Shown: piece by piece, positions 20,847-29,605 of the stretch
Position numbering within the stretch: the first letter of the stretch is position 1
Layout of the letters: the number at the start of each line of letters is the position of its first letter
From: Elusimicrobiota bacterium
GTDB taxonomy: Bacteria > Elusimicrobiota > Elusimicrobia > Elusimicrobiales > UBA9959
Direction: 5' to 3'
Assembly (NCBI GenBank): GCA_026388125.1
Contig: JAPLKJ010000258.1
Coordinates: 1-33,883, forward strand
DNA: 33,883 nucleotides
Notes under the pieces: generated by a model
What the model was told of the DNA's origin: nothing
Databases searched by the model: none
The model's input: the letters and a program-made list of their open reading frames with translations, nothing else
Translations under genes and position numbers: made by a program

Positions 20847-23468
20847 ATGGAAATTGGAAAACTTTTGCGCTCTGCACAATGGCTCGTATTTTTAATAATA
20901 ATAATCTATATGATCATGGCGGGGCGGTCCGTGTTTACGGCGGTTGAGCTGCAGCTAACCGGCGGCCAGTCCGTAACGGAGCGCGTAAAACTTGCCAGGA
21001 TACTTGAATTAGACAACAGTGTGCGCCGGGCTGAAGAGTCTAGCCGGAGATGTGCGCTGGATCCTTCTGCCGCTAACAGGGCCGTCTACTGCGAAGACCT
21101 GCAGGCCGCGGATAAGGCGGCGGCCGCCGCCGATGCTGCCGGCGCTTTTCCCGCCGGGGCTGCCGGTCCGGACATTGACACGCTGCGCGCCTTCCTCGCG
21201 AACGATATCCGCCTCTGCGCGGCCTCTTCCCTGGCGCTCCCGGATAAAGAAAAGGCGCAGGAGGAGTTCGCCCGCTTCCATGATATGGCATCCGGGTTGA
21301 AGAAAAAACTTTTCGCTCTTGCCAGCGCCGAGCCGGAAGCAAATAATCTCCGTTCAAAGACCGAGAAAGAAAAAGTTATAAGACTTGTCCTCTCCGGCTC
21401 CGCCATCCCCGCTTTCATACTTCTTCTGCTGTTCTGGGTGGCGTATTGCCTGCGGCGCCTTAATAATGCCGTCGTCAGGTCGCGCGATGAGATGCTGGTG
21501 CTGAAGAACGGGCTGGCACAGTCCCCGCTGGGCGTAATGCTCACGGACACTCACGGCACGATCGAGTATATTAATCCGGCCTTTTCCGCCTTGTACGGCT
21601 ATTCTCCGGCCGAGGCGATAGGTAAGACTCCGAGGATCCTTAAATCCGGAGAGATGTCGCGGTCTTTTTACCAGAGTTTATGGAAAGAGCTGCTCGGCGG
21701 CCGCCCCTGGACCGGGGAGCTCCTCAACAGGACAAAGTCCAAAGAGCTGCTTTGGGTAAGGGCCTATATCTCGCCGGTAAGCAACAGCGAAGGCGAGGTT
21801 ACCCATTTCATAGCCCTGAACAAAGACGTAACCATTGAAAAACAGCTTATGGCCGAGGTTGTTGAAGCTAAGCAGGAAGCGGAACAGGCCAACCAGGCCA
21901 AGAGCGATTTCCTGGCCGCGATGAGCCACGAGATACGCACACCCCTTAACGCGATAGTCGGCATGTCGGAACTTATCGGCGAGGCGGCGCTGAACGATGA
22001 GCAGGCGCAGTACCTTTCGATCATGCGTAATGCCAGCGACACGCTCCTTTCCCTGATAAACGACATTCTGGATATCTCAAAGATAGAGGCCGGCAAGGTC
22101 GAGATAGAAACGGCCCCCTTCAATCTGGAGGAACTTCTGTCCAGGGTCGTGGAGATGATGTCGACGTCCGCGTTCAAGAAGGACGTGGAGATAAACTGTA
22201 AGATCGAGGCCGATGTGCCGGTATTCGTGGAAGGCGACGCCAACCGGCTCCGGCAGGTGCTGATGAACCTTATAGGCAACGCTGTGAAGTTCGTGGAAAA
22301 AGGCTGGATCTCCCTTAACGTGAAAATACAGCAGGCTGACGGCGACTCGGTGCTGCTGCTGTTCTCTTTGCGGGACACCGGCATCGGTATCCCGGCCGAC
22401 AAGCTTGATTCCGTTCTTGAGAAATTCACGCAGGCTGATTCTTCCACTGCGCGCAAATACGGCGGAACGGGGCTGGGCTTGCCGATCTCAAAGATGCTGA
22501 TCGAACTTATGGGCGGCGGCATCGGGCTGGGAAGCAAGGTGGGGGTCGGCACGGTTTTCTGCTTTACGGTCAACCTTGGCATCCAGAAGGACAGGCGGGA
22601 CGTTTACCTCCCGAAAGCGGACAGAAAAGAACTGAAGGGGCGGCGGTTCCTGGTGGTGGACGACAACCTGGTAAGCCGGAACATAATACGGGAGATGCTG
22701 CAAAGCTGGGGCGCCTCCTGCGAAGGCGCTGCCGACGGCGAGACGGGACTGGCCCGGATTTACGGTGAGCAGAGCAAAGGCGCGCCTTTCCATGGCGTCT
22801 TCGTGGATTCCAATATGCCGGGCATGGACGGCCGCGAGTTCTGCCGCCGCCTGACGGCGGATACGACCATAAACCCCAGGCCGGCCCTGGCGCTGGTTTG
22901 CTCCGACATCGTGCAGTTCAAAAAGGAAGAGCTCTGGACGATGGGGGCGAATACGCAGCTGATGAAACCGGTTAAAAAGCAGACCGTGCTTGACGGCGCG
23001 CTTGGGATGCTGGCCGCAGGAAAAACCGCTCTGTCCGCCGCGCCGCGGGCCGCGGCGGGTTATAAGAGGGAAGACCTGCCCGCGCTGGCCGCGCTGGTCG
23101 TGGACGACTCGGAGGACAACAGGATACTGATCAGTTCTTTCCTTAAAGGGTCGAAGGTCAGGCTGCAACTGGCCGTAGACGGCTTTGACGCGCTGAAAAA
23201 ATTCAAAGCGGGCGCCTATGATATAATCTTCATGGACATTCAGATGCCGGAAATGGACGGGTTCGAAACCACGGTTAAACTGCGCGAGCTGGAAGCCGCC
23301 GGAAAACGCGTCCGTACCCGTGTGGTGGCCCTTACGGCCATGGCCATGCGCGAGGACGTGGATAAAGCTTTCGAAGCCGGTTGCGATGATTACCTGACCA
23401 AGCCCATAAGAAAAGACGCTTTCTACGCATACCTTGTGGATTTCGCCGCCAACCGGGCTGAAGGTTGA
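20847..23468 (+). CDS. hybrid sensor histidine kinase (TM-PAS-HisKA-HATPase-REC-REC)
   Basis: 873 aa. A transmembrane helix (about 11-28), an extracytoplasmic region of about 150 residues with several cysteines, and a second helix (about 178-200) form the sensor. A PAS domain follows (LGVMLTDTHGTIEYINPAF, YGYSPAEAIGK). The phosphorylated histidine is H361 in SHEIRTPLNAI. The ATPase domain has NLIGNAVKF, DTGIGIP and GGTGLGLPISK. Two receivers follow: the first with D654 in FVDSNMPGMDG, the second with D797 in FMDIQMPEMDG, both with acidic pocket and lysine. Phosphate would pass from H361 to a receiver, then to an Hpt. No Hpt is attached, but a free Hpt gene lies 96 bases downstream. The signal is unknown. 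The start at 20847 has only a weak ribosome site. Confidence 0.95.
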   Translation: MEIGKLLRSAQWLVFLIIIIYMIMAGRSVFTAVELQLTGGQSVTERVKLARILELDNSVRRAEESSRRCALDPSAANRAVYCEDLQAADKAAAAADAAGAFPAGAAGPDIDTLRAFLANDIRLCAASSLALPDKEKAQEEFARFHDMASGLKKKLFALASAEPEANNLRSKTEKEKVIRLVLSGSAIPAFILLLLFWVAYCLRRLNNAVVRSRDEMLVLKNGLAQSPLGVMLTDTHGTIEYINPAFSALYGYSPAEAIGKTPRILKSGEMSRSFYQSLWKELLGGRPWTGELLNRTKSKELLWVRAYISPVSNSEGEVTHFIALNKDVTIEKQLMAEVVEAKQEAEQANQAKSDFLAAMSHEIRTPLNAIVGMSELIGEAALNDEQAQYLSIMRNASDTLLSLINDILDISKIEAGKVEIETAPFNLEELLSRVVEMMSTSAFKKDVEINCKIEADVPVFVEGDANRLRQVLMNLIGNAVKFVEKGWISLNVKIQQADGDSVLLLFSLRDTGIGIPADKLDSVLEKFTQADSSTARKYGGTGLGLPISKMLIELMGGGIGLGSKVGVGTVFCFTVNLGIQKDRRDVYLPKADRKELKGRRFLVVDDNLVSRNIIREMLQSWGASCEGAADGETGLARIYGEQSKGAPFHGVFVDSNMPGMDGREFCRRLTADTTINPRPALALVCSDIVQFKKEELWTMGANTQLMKPVKKQTVLDGALGMLAAGKTALSAAPRAAAGYKREDLPALAALVVDDSEDNRILISSFLKGSKVRLQLAVDGFDALKKFKAGAYDIIFMDIQMPEMDGFETTVKLRELEAAGKRVRTRVVALTAMAMREDVDKAFEAGCDDYLTKPIRKDAFYAYLVDFAANRAEG

Positions 23469-23564
23469 CGGCTGCAGGATCCGGGGAGGGGTTTCCTTCG
23501 GGCGTTAAATTCGTACACCGGTTTTTAACGTGAAAATTACCATAGTCAGCCCGGGAGAGGTGTT

Positions 23565-23864
23565 ATGGAGAAATACAGGGTTTCTGTAGACAAAGATCTG
23601 CAGGATATCGTGCCAGGGTATCTTGAGGCAAGGAACACCGAGCTCCCGAAGCTTTTCGCTTTCTGCTCGGCCGGCGATCTGGACTCCCTGGGGAAAGCCG
23701 GGCATACGCTTGCCGGTTCCGGCGGCGGTTATGGCTTTGACAGGCTCTCCGAATTGGGAAAACAGGTTGAACTGCTGTCCCGGGCGGGCGACGCCGCAGG
23801 GGTTGCCGCGCGCCTGGCGGAACTTAAGGACTATCTTGAGAATCTCGAGGTCGTGTATGAGTAG
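23565..23864 (+). CDS. stand-alone Hpt phosphotransfer protein
   Basis: 99 aa, all helical in appearance. The phosphorylatable histidine is H47 in KAGHTLAGSGGGYGFDRLSELGKQVE, the standard Hpt pattern (HxLKGxxxxxG). GGGAGAGG lies just before the ATG. The last codons overlap the next gene by eight bases (the stop TAG lies inside its first codons), so translation is probably coupled. In a relay it would take phosphate from a receiver of the upstream kinase and pass it to a receiver of the downstream ATPase protein. An alternative partner is the orphan receiver at 15827-16201. Confidence 0.9.
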   Translation: MEKYRVSVDKDLQDIVPGYLEARNTELPKLFAFCSAGDLDSLGKAGHTLAGSGGGYGFDRLSELGKQVELLSRAGDAAGVAARLAELKDYLENLEVVYE

Positions 23865-26463
23865 CAAGATACTTTGCGTGGATGACGACAAGGACATACT
23901 GGACCTCCTGAGTTTTACGCTTTCCAGGGCCGGGTTCGAGGTGGCTACGCTCTCAAAGCCGAAAGAGGCCGTCGCTTACGCCGCCAGGATAAAGCCCGAT
24001 CTGATACTGCTGGATGTTATGATGCCGGAACTGAGCGGCTACCACGTCTGCGTGGCGCTGCGCGAGCATCCTGAAACACAGGAAGTACCGGTGATCTTCC
24101 TTACCGCCGTAAACCACGAGCACGCCGACAAGATGAAAGCGCTTTCGCTTGGCGCCGTGGATTTCATTTCAAAACCTTTCAATAAGGAAACGCTGGTTGC
24201 GGCTATCAAAAAGCACCTGGCAAAGGAAAAGAACTGGTCTGCCGCGGCAGGCGTGAAAGCTCCCCTGCCCGTGCCCGCCGCTACGGGCACCATAACCTCT
24301 TTCCGGGATTTCCTGCTGGCGCCCGGCGGCCCGGGCCGCAAAAACCCCGAACTGGTAAAAAAGATGAACAATCCGGAGCTCTACAAGGTCCTGGACGAGC
24401 TCGGCCTCCCGGCGCCGGAAGGCGCCAGGCTTATAGCGGATTTTCTTAAGCTCCCCTGTCTCTCGATGATAAACCCCGACGACATTGAACTCGGGGTTCT
24501 GCCCTCCAAATTCGCCCAGGGGAACAACCTTGTCACGCTGCGGGACGATAACGGCGGGCTCCTGGTGGCGGTAGCCAGCCCTTTTGATTTTGAACTCATG
24601 GATACGCTGCGCCGGATGATACGGGAGCCGTACAAGCTGGTCATAGCCGAGCCCGGCGCTATCTCGAACCTCTACGCCATTTCACCGCAGGAGTCCGGAG
24701 AGCAGGGGCCCGGGGGCGGCGAAGTTTCCGAAGGGCTTACAATAGAGGTCTCCAGCGCGTCCCAGTGGGGAAAACGGCGCGACCTAGGCGATGAGATCGA
24801 CGGCAGCCCGGTAAAATACATAACGTCGAGGATAATAGAGGCGGCTATTCACGAACGCGCGAGCGACGTCCACCTGGAGCCGAAGGACCTTTTTACTGCC
24901 ATACGGTTCAGGGTGGACGGCGACCTGCGCGAATTTACCAAGCTGAAGAAAAACACCGCCATAATGGTCCTGACCCGCCTGAAAGCCATGGCGGGAATGG
25001 ACATAGCCGAGCGCCGCCGGCCGCAGGACGGGGCCTTCGTAGTGAAGCTCCGGGACCGGAAATTCACGCTCCGCATGGCCACCACCTCGACCAATTACGG
25101 CGAAAGCCTGGTAATGCGCCTGGTGGAGCCGCAGGCGAAGCCGAAAACGCTTTCCGAACTCGGCATGAACACGGAGCAGGCCGAGACCATGCTGCTTCTT
25201 TCCAGCAAAACCCAGGGCATGATCATAATTGCCGGACCCACCGGTTCAGGAAAGACCACTACCATTTACAGCTTCCTTTCGAATATAGACTGCCAGCGCC
25301 GCAGCCTGATCTCGGTGGAGGATCCTATCGAGTTCCGCATCACCCAGGCCAACCAGCAGCAGGTGAACGAAAGGGCGGGTGTAACTTTTGAGGCTCTCCT
25401 GAAATCCTCGGTGCGGCAGGACCCGGACATCCTGTTTTTAGGCGAAGTGCGCGACAAGCCATCGGCCCAGATAGCGCTGGACTTTTCCAGCACCGGGCAC
25501 CTGACAGTAACCACCATGCACACCTCCAACGCGACCACGGCCGTGTTCCGGATGGAGCGCCTGGGCGTAAGCCGGGCCCAGATAGCCGACACGGTGCTGG
25601 CCGTTATCTCGCAGCGCCTGATAAAGCGGCTTTGCCCGAAGTGCAAGGCTATGAAGCCCCCGGAACCGGGCATGCTTGAAACTTTTTCCCGGTTCGGCCA
25701 TCCCGCTCCCGGGCAGACGGGGCACCCCGTCGGCTGCCCGGTCTGCAGGAATACCGGCTACGCGGGACGGGAGGCGGTCTACGAGATAATATTAATGACC
25801 CCCGACGTATCCGAAATGATACGCTCCGGCGCCTCGATCTCCCATATACGCGAAACCCTGAGGAGCGGCGGCGTGACGCTTATGACAACTTCCGCGCTCG
25901 CCAAGGTGGCCGAAGGCGCGGTCTCTTACCAGGACGCCTACCAGAAAGTCCTGGCCGAAGACCTGGGGGCCGTTCCCCTCGCCGTGGCTGACGACGTTCT
26001 CGATCCGCTTCCGGAGGGCCGGGCGCCGGAACCGGTATACGTGGGCTCAAAAAAAGACGTCGCGGCGCTCAAAGCGGCTTCCGCCTCCGGCGCACTGGGA
26101 AAAAAGATCCTGGTCGTGGACGACGACCCCGACATACTGCTGCTGGCCCGGAAAGTAATAGCGGCCGAAGGCTACGCCGTTACTACCGCTAAGGACGGGA
26201 TAGAGGCCATAATGCTCCTGAGTTCCAGGAAATTCGACCTGGTGCTCTCGGACATCGATATGCCCGAGCTGGACGGTCTGCGCCTCCTGGAACTATTGCA
26301 CCAGAAGAACATAAAAGCCGATGTCGCCTTTTTTACCGCCTGCGGGTCTGAAGACCTGGAAGAACGGTGCCTTGCCCTCGGCGCGCTTGATTATATACGC
26401 AAACCGGTCAGGAAAGAGATCCTGCTGCTGCGTCTTAAAAACATCTTCGCTCAAAAAAAATGA
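23857..26463 (+). CDS. REC-GspE/PilB-type ATPase-REC fusion protein
   Basis: 868 aa. Residues 1-125 are a receiver with phosphoacceptor D53 in LILLDVMMPELSG and lysine in ISKPF. About 165-285 resembles the GspE N-terminal domain. About 310-690 is a secretion ATPase: Walker A GPTGSGKTTTIY (K466), VEDPIEF, Walker B-like DPDILFLGEVRD, His-box TGHLTVTTMHT, and a zinc site from LCPKCK and GCPVCRNTGYAGR. Residues 748-868 are a second receiver with D799 in LVLSDIDMPELDG. GspE/PilB ATPases drive assembly of type II secretion pseudopili or type IV pili. Receivers at both ends suggest phosphorylation controls the motor. The track ORF begins upstream at 23623, but the ATG at 23857 is where homology begins. 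No pilus or secretion subunit genes are adjacent, so which machine it drives is unknown. Confidence 0.93.
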   Translation: MSSKILCVDDDKDILDLLSFTLSRAGFEVATLSKPKEAVAYAARIKPDLILLDVMMPELSGYHVCVALREHPETQEVPVIFLTAVNHEHADKMKALSLGAVDFISKPFNKETLVAAIKKHLAKEKNWSAAAGVKAPLPVPAATGTITSFRDFLLAPGGPGRKNPELVKKMNNPELYKVLDELGLPAPEGARLIADFLKLPCLSMINPDDIELGVLPSKFAQGNNLVTLRDDNGGLLVAVASPFDFELMDTLRRMIREPYKLVIAEPGAISNLYAISPQESGEQGPGGGEVSEGLTIEVSSASQWGKRRDLGDEIDGSPVKYITSRIIEAAIHERASDVHLEPKDLFTAIRFRVDGDLREFTKLKKNTAIMVLTRLKAMAGMDIAERRRPQDGAFVVKLRDRKFTLRMATTSTNYGESLVMRLVEPQAKPKTLSELGMNTEQAETMLLLSSKTQGMIIIAGPTGSGKTTTIYSFLSNIDCQRRSLISVEDPIEFRITQANQQQVNERAGVTFEALLKSSVRQDPDILFLGEVRDKPSAQIALDFSSTGHLTVTTMHTSNATTAVFRMERLGVSRAQIADTVLAVISQRLIKRLCPKCKAMKPPEPGMLETFSRFGHPAPGQTGHPVGCPVCRNTGYAGREAVYEIILMTPDVSEMIRSGASISHIRETLRSGGVTLMTTSALAKVAEGAVSYQDAYQKVLAEDLGAVPLAVADDVLDPLPEGRAPEPVYVGSKKDVAALKAASASGALGKKILVVDDDPDILLLARKVIAAEGYAVTTAKDGIEAIMLLSSRKFDLVLSDIDMPELDGLRLLELLHQKNIKADVAFFTACGSEDLEERCLALGALDYIRKPVRKEILLLRLKNIFAQKK

Positions 26464-26480
26464 ACTGCCCCGCAGGCAGG
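26453..26480 (-). terminator. terminator of the CoA operon, overlapping the end of the ATPase gene
   Basis: On the minus strand CTGCC pairs with GGCAG over a five-base loop, followed by TTCA and eight T. The T-run is the complement of the A-run encoding the last lysines of the convergent REC-ATPase-REC gene. Confidence 0.6.
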
Positions 26481-26496
26481 CCCGCGTTCCGGCCGG

Positions 26497-26871
26497 TCAG
26501 GCGGCGGCGAGCAGGATTTCGGCGTGGCCGGTGAGGCCGTGCAGGCTTTTCTGCATGCAGACCACAGTCGGCACGTGGCCCTCGCATTCCTCCTGCGCGT
26601 ACTGCGCGTAGGAAACTATGATCAGCAGGTCGCCCCGCTGCACCAGCCGGGCGGCGGCGCCGTTGACGCCTATCACGCCTTTGTCGCCGTACAGCACGTA
26701 GGTTGAAAAGCGGGCACCGGTGTTCACGTTGTAAATGTCCACTTTCTCGTTCTCGAGGAGGTCCGCTTTGGAGCACAGCGTCCGGTCGATGGTTATGGAG
26801 CCGTTGTAATTTATATCCGTGCGGGTCACTTTCACCCGGTGTATTTTGGATTTCATCAGCGTGCGTATCAT
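26497..26871 (-). CDS. panD: aspartate 1-decarboxylase
   Basis: 124 aa. The proenzyme self-cleaves at G24-S25 in NYNGSITID to form the pyruvoyl cofactor. K9 (MIRTLMKSK) and VNGAAARLVQRGDLLIIVSY match the family throughout. It makes beta-alanine from aspartate, the second substrate of PanC. It is the last gene of the operon: its ATG overlaps the coaX stop as ATGA, and GAGGAG lies six bases upstream inside coaX. The length is normal. Confidence 0.97.
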   Translation of the reverse strand: MIRTLMKSKIHRVKVTRTDINYNGSITIDRTLCSKADLLENEKVDIYNVNTGARFSTYVLYGDKGVIGVNGAAARLVQRGDLLIIVSYAQYAQEECEGHVPTVVCMQKSLHGLTGHAEILLAAA

Positions 26872-27653
26872 TTTTTGCTCCTCTCCGTGCTTTTGTTCAA
26901 TTGCACGGCGGCGGCCAGGCCCAGCAGCACCAGGTCCGGGATGATGCGGTCGAACAGCCCGGCGTCCTCGAATAGTTTGGAAAAACCGCCAGTGCCTATT
27001 ACCAGCGCGTCCTCGGTAAAATAATCGCTTTTTATTTTCGCCGCTATGCCTTTTATGGCCAGCAGGTTGGAATAGTACAGGCCCGACTGTATGGAGTCCA
27101 CCGTAGTCTTGCCCACCAGTTCAGGCGGTTTGGTTATTTCCACGCGCGGCAACTTGGCCGTGCGGGTGGCCAGCGCTTCCATGGAGATGCGCAGCCCGGG
27201 CATTATCAGGCCGCCCAGGTATTCTTTCTTTTTCGAAACGGCGCAGAAAGTGGTGGCCGTGCCCAGGTCCACTATTATCAGGTCGCGCTCCGGGAACATG
27301 GAGGAGGCGGCTATGGAGTTGGCTATCCTGTCCGCGCCCACCTCCAGCGGGTTCTTGTATTTTATGTTCAACCCGGTCTTGATGCCGCCCTGCAGCAGGA
27401 ACGGCTCCAGGCCGAAATATTTTACCGAGGTCTGGTGCAGCGTGTAGCTGAGGTCGGGCACCACCGAGCAGACCGCCACTTCTTTTATTTCTTTGGGGTC
27501 GATGCCGTTCTCGCGCAGCGCGTTCTTGAAGAACGTGCCGAACTCGTCGGAAGTGGCGTTGCAGGAAGTGCCCCTGAACTTGGCCGCCAGCTTGTCCCCT
27601 TTGAAAACGCCCGCGAAGATCTGCGTATTGCCTACGTCCAATGCTAATAACAT
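26868..27653 (-). CDS. coaX: type III pantothenate kinase
   Basis: 261 aa. The phosphate motif DVGNTQIFAGVF is at the N-terminus, GADRIANSIAA and the IIVDLGTATTF strand follow, then GGLIMPGLRIS and VIGTGGFSKLF, all typical of CoaX (ASKHA fold). It phosphorylates pantothenate to 4'-phosphopantothenate. Type III enzymes need a monovalent cation and are not inhibited by CoA, so flux control here is not by the usual feedback on CoaA. It overlaps coaB by 10 bases and panD by 4. Confidence 0.96.
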   Translation of the reverse strand: MLLALDVGNTQIFAGVFKGDKLAAKFRGTSCNATSDEFGTFFKNALRENGIDPKEIKEVAVCSVVPDLSYTLHQTSVKYFGLEPFLLQGGIKTGLNIKYKNPLEVGADRIANSIAASSMFPERDLIIVDLGTATTFCAVSKKKEYLGGLIMPGLRISMEALATRTAKLPRVEITKPPELVGKTTVDSIQSGLYYSNLLAIKGIAAKIKSDYFTEDALVIGTGGFSKLFEDAGLFDRIIPDLVLLGLAAAVQLNKSTERSKK

Positions 27654-28321
27654 ATTGCCTCCGTTTCTTTTATGGCCGAATAAAGCCGGTCGGCCAGGGC
27701 TTCCGGGCCGCCGCAGTCGAAAAGTTTAAGGCCGTCCCTGTACACATGGAAAACGTGCGCCTTCTTCATTTCAACCAGGTCGTTGTGCACCACCAGGTCG
27801 GCGGCGGCCAGCGCGCCTACTTTTTCCAGTACTTGCTCCGGGCTCGCGCCCGACGTGAGCTTGAAGCCTATCAGCAAAGGCTCAGGCTTGCCGCCGGCGG
27901 CCGCGTAGCTTTTTATCCGGTCCAGGAGCTTGAAATTCTTTTTCAGCACCAGCTTCAGCACCGGCGCGCCTGAGTCCAGTTTGGCGTCACTGCCCGGCCG
28001 GAACTTTCTTCCGCCGGCCTCTATCAGGGCGGGGGAATAATCGCTGACCGCGGCCAGGTGGACGACCACGTCGAAAGCCCGCGCGCTTAAAAGCTTTTTC
28101 AGCTCCCTGTTCAGGTCCTTGAACGTAGTGAATTCTTTCACGCTCAGGTCCTTCCCGTAGGGCCGCTCCGCTCCGCGCGCGCAAAGGCAGACCGTAGCGC
28201 AGCCCAGCGCGGCCAGCCGCTCCGCCAGGATGCGCCCGGTGCGGCCTGTGCTCATATTGGTTATGAAGCGGGCGGCGTCTATGGGTTCGCGCGTGCCGCC
28301 GAAAGTTAGCAGTACGTTCAT
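27644..28321 (-). CDS. coaB: phosphopantothenate-cysteine ligase, stand-alone CoaB
   Basis: 225 aa, covering only the CoaB half of the usual CoaBC protein. It starts NVLLTFGGTREPIDAARFITNMSTGRTG, the standard nucleotide-binding start with the SxG motif, followed by VVVHLAAVSDYSP and LLIGFKLTSG (the usual GFxxET is GFKLTS). VHNDLVEM takes the place of the usual ADxIVxNxL region, and the usual lysine-rich substrate loop is recognisable as KKNFKLLDRIK. It joins cysteine to phosphopantothenate. The ATG overlaps the coaC stop as ATGA, so the two are translationally coupled rather than fused. Most bacteria have a CoaC-CoaB fusion, so the split is notable. Confidence 0.9.
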   Translation of the reverse strand: MNVLLTFGGTREPIDAARFITNMSTGRTGRILAERLAALGCATVCLCARGAERPYGKDLSVKEFTTFKDLNRELKKLLSARAFDVVVHLAAVSDYSPALIEAGGRKFRPGSDAKLDSGAPVLKLVLKKNFKLLDRIKSYAAAGGKPEPLLIGFKLTSGASPEQVLEKVGALAAADLVVHNDLVEMKKAHVFHVYRDGLKLFDCGGPEALADRLYSAIKETEAICY

Positions 28322-28860
28322 AGGCTTTTTTTTATTTCCTTATATATGGCTTCGGGCTCCAGCAGGCGGCCCGTGCCGATATCGCCGCAGGCCTGGTAGC
28401 CGAGGCCGGTGCCCAGCACCTTCACGCCCCAGCCTTCCAGTACGCCCACGGAGCGTTTCGTGGCCGGGTGGGCCCACATGTTCTGGTTCATGGCCGGCGC
28501 TATCAGGTAGGGCTTCGCGAAGTCGAAAGCCAGGAACACGGTGGAAATATAATCGTCGCCTATGCCGGCCGCCAGCTTGTTCATGATATTGGCGGTGGCG
28601 GGGCAGATAATGGCGAGGTCCAGCCATTTGGTGAGCGCTATATGCTCCAGCGCCGAGCGGTCCTCGAAGGTGTCGGTGTACACGGCGTTGTGCGTAAGCC
28701 CCTCCAGTGTGGACTTGCCGATGAACTTCAGCGCGTTGGCCGAGCACACGGTCTTTACGTCGTGCCCTTCCTGCACCAGTTTGGAGATAACATTGCAGGC
28801 CTTGTAGCAGGCTATCGAGCCGGTAAGCTGGAACAGGATATTCTTTTTAGAGCGGGACAT
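28318..28860 (-). CDS. coaC: phosphopantothenoylcysteine decarboxylase, stand-alone CoaC
   Basis: 180 aa flavoprotein of the HFCD family. NILFQLTGSIACYKA is the FMN-binding start, EHIALTKWLD carries the catalytic histidine, CPATANIMNKLAAGIGDD and APAMNQNMW are the PxMNxxMW substrate motif, and ACGDIGTGRLLEP contains the catalytic cysteine. It decarboxylates phosphopantothenoylcysteine to 4'-phosphopantetheine. It ends cleanly where CoaB begins, by a four-base overlap. It overlaps panC by 14 bases upstream. Confidence 0.95.
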   Translation of the reverse strand: MSRSKKNILFQLTGSIACYKACNVISKLVQEGHDVKTVCSANALKFIGKSTLEGLTHNAVYTDTFEDRSALEHIALTKWLDLAIICPATANIMNKLAAGIGDDYISTVFLAFDFAKPYLIAPAMNQNMWAHPATKRSVGVLEGWGVKVLGTGLGYQACGDIGTGRLLEPEAIYKEIKKSL

Positions 28861-29605
28861 TGTCTATAAGCCTCACTTTGCCGAGTTTAGCCGCCGCGAA
28901 CCTGCGCCCCCAGCGCTCTGCCACGTAATCAGGTTCGAAACCAAGTTTCGCCAGCTGTCTTTTGATTTCAGCCGGGCGGGCTTTGGAGCGCAGCGCCTTG
29001 TTCAGGGCCGGGGCCAGCGCCCGGTGCGCGGGCTCCAGCAGGAGGTTGCGCGAGCTCATGGCCAGCCCGTCTGCCTCCCGCAGGGTGGGGCAGGGGATTA
29101 TTTCAGTGCCGATGAAAAAAGCCTCCGCCATGCCTTTAATAAGGCGGAACTGCTGAAAATCCTTCTCGCCGAAATAAGCCCTATCGGCGCGGACAAGGTT
29201 GAGGAGCTTTACAACCACTGTCAGCACGCCCTCGAAATGGCCGGGCCTGTGCGCGCCGCACAGCTCCCGGCTGTCGGTGGTTTCGCTGACCCTGTAAGTG
29301 TAGCCGTCCGGGTACATATCGTGCGCCGAAGGCAGCAGCAGAAAATCCGTCCCCGCCGACTCCAGCATTTTTATATCCGCCGAGAGTGTGCGCGGGTAGC
29401 GCTGCAGGTCGCGCGGGTCGTTGAACTGCGCGGGATTCACGAAAACGCTGGCCACGGCCAGGCCGTTCTCGTTCTTCGCGCGCCGCAGCAGTGAAAGATG
29501 CCCCGCGTGCAGCGCCCCCATGGTGGGGACGAAGCCGAGGCTCTTACCCGCGCAGCGCGAGGTACGGAGCTTCAGCCACTTCTTTGTGCCTTCCACTATT
29601 TCCAT
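28847..29605 (-). CDS. panC: pantothenate synthetase
   Basis: 252 aa, about 30 shorter than the E. coli enzyme, at the C-terminus. The ATP site is FVPTMGALHAGHLSLL (HxGH), with VFVNPAQF, RPGHFEGVLTVV, YFGEKDFQQ and READGLAMSSRN in place of a KMSKS loop. It joins pantoate and beta-alanine. The ATG at 29605 has AAAGGA nearby, but lies 62 bases inside the 3' end of panB in another frame, an unusually long overlap that fixes panC translation to panB. Confidence 0.96.
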   Translation of the reverse strand: MEIVEGTKKWLKLRTSRCAGKSLGFVPTMGALHAGHLSLLRRAKNENGLAVASVFVNPAQFNDPRDLQRYPRTLSADIKMLESAGTDFLLLPSAHDMYPDGYTYRVSETTDSRELCGAHRPGHFEGVLTVVVKLLNLVRADRAYFGEKDFQQFRLIKGMAEAFFIGTEIIPCPTLREADGLAMSSRNLLLEPAHRALAPALNKALRSKARPAEIKRQLAKLGFEPDYVAERWGRRFAAAKLGKVRLIDNVPL

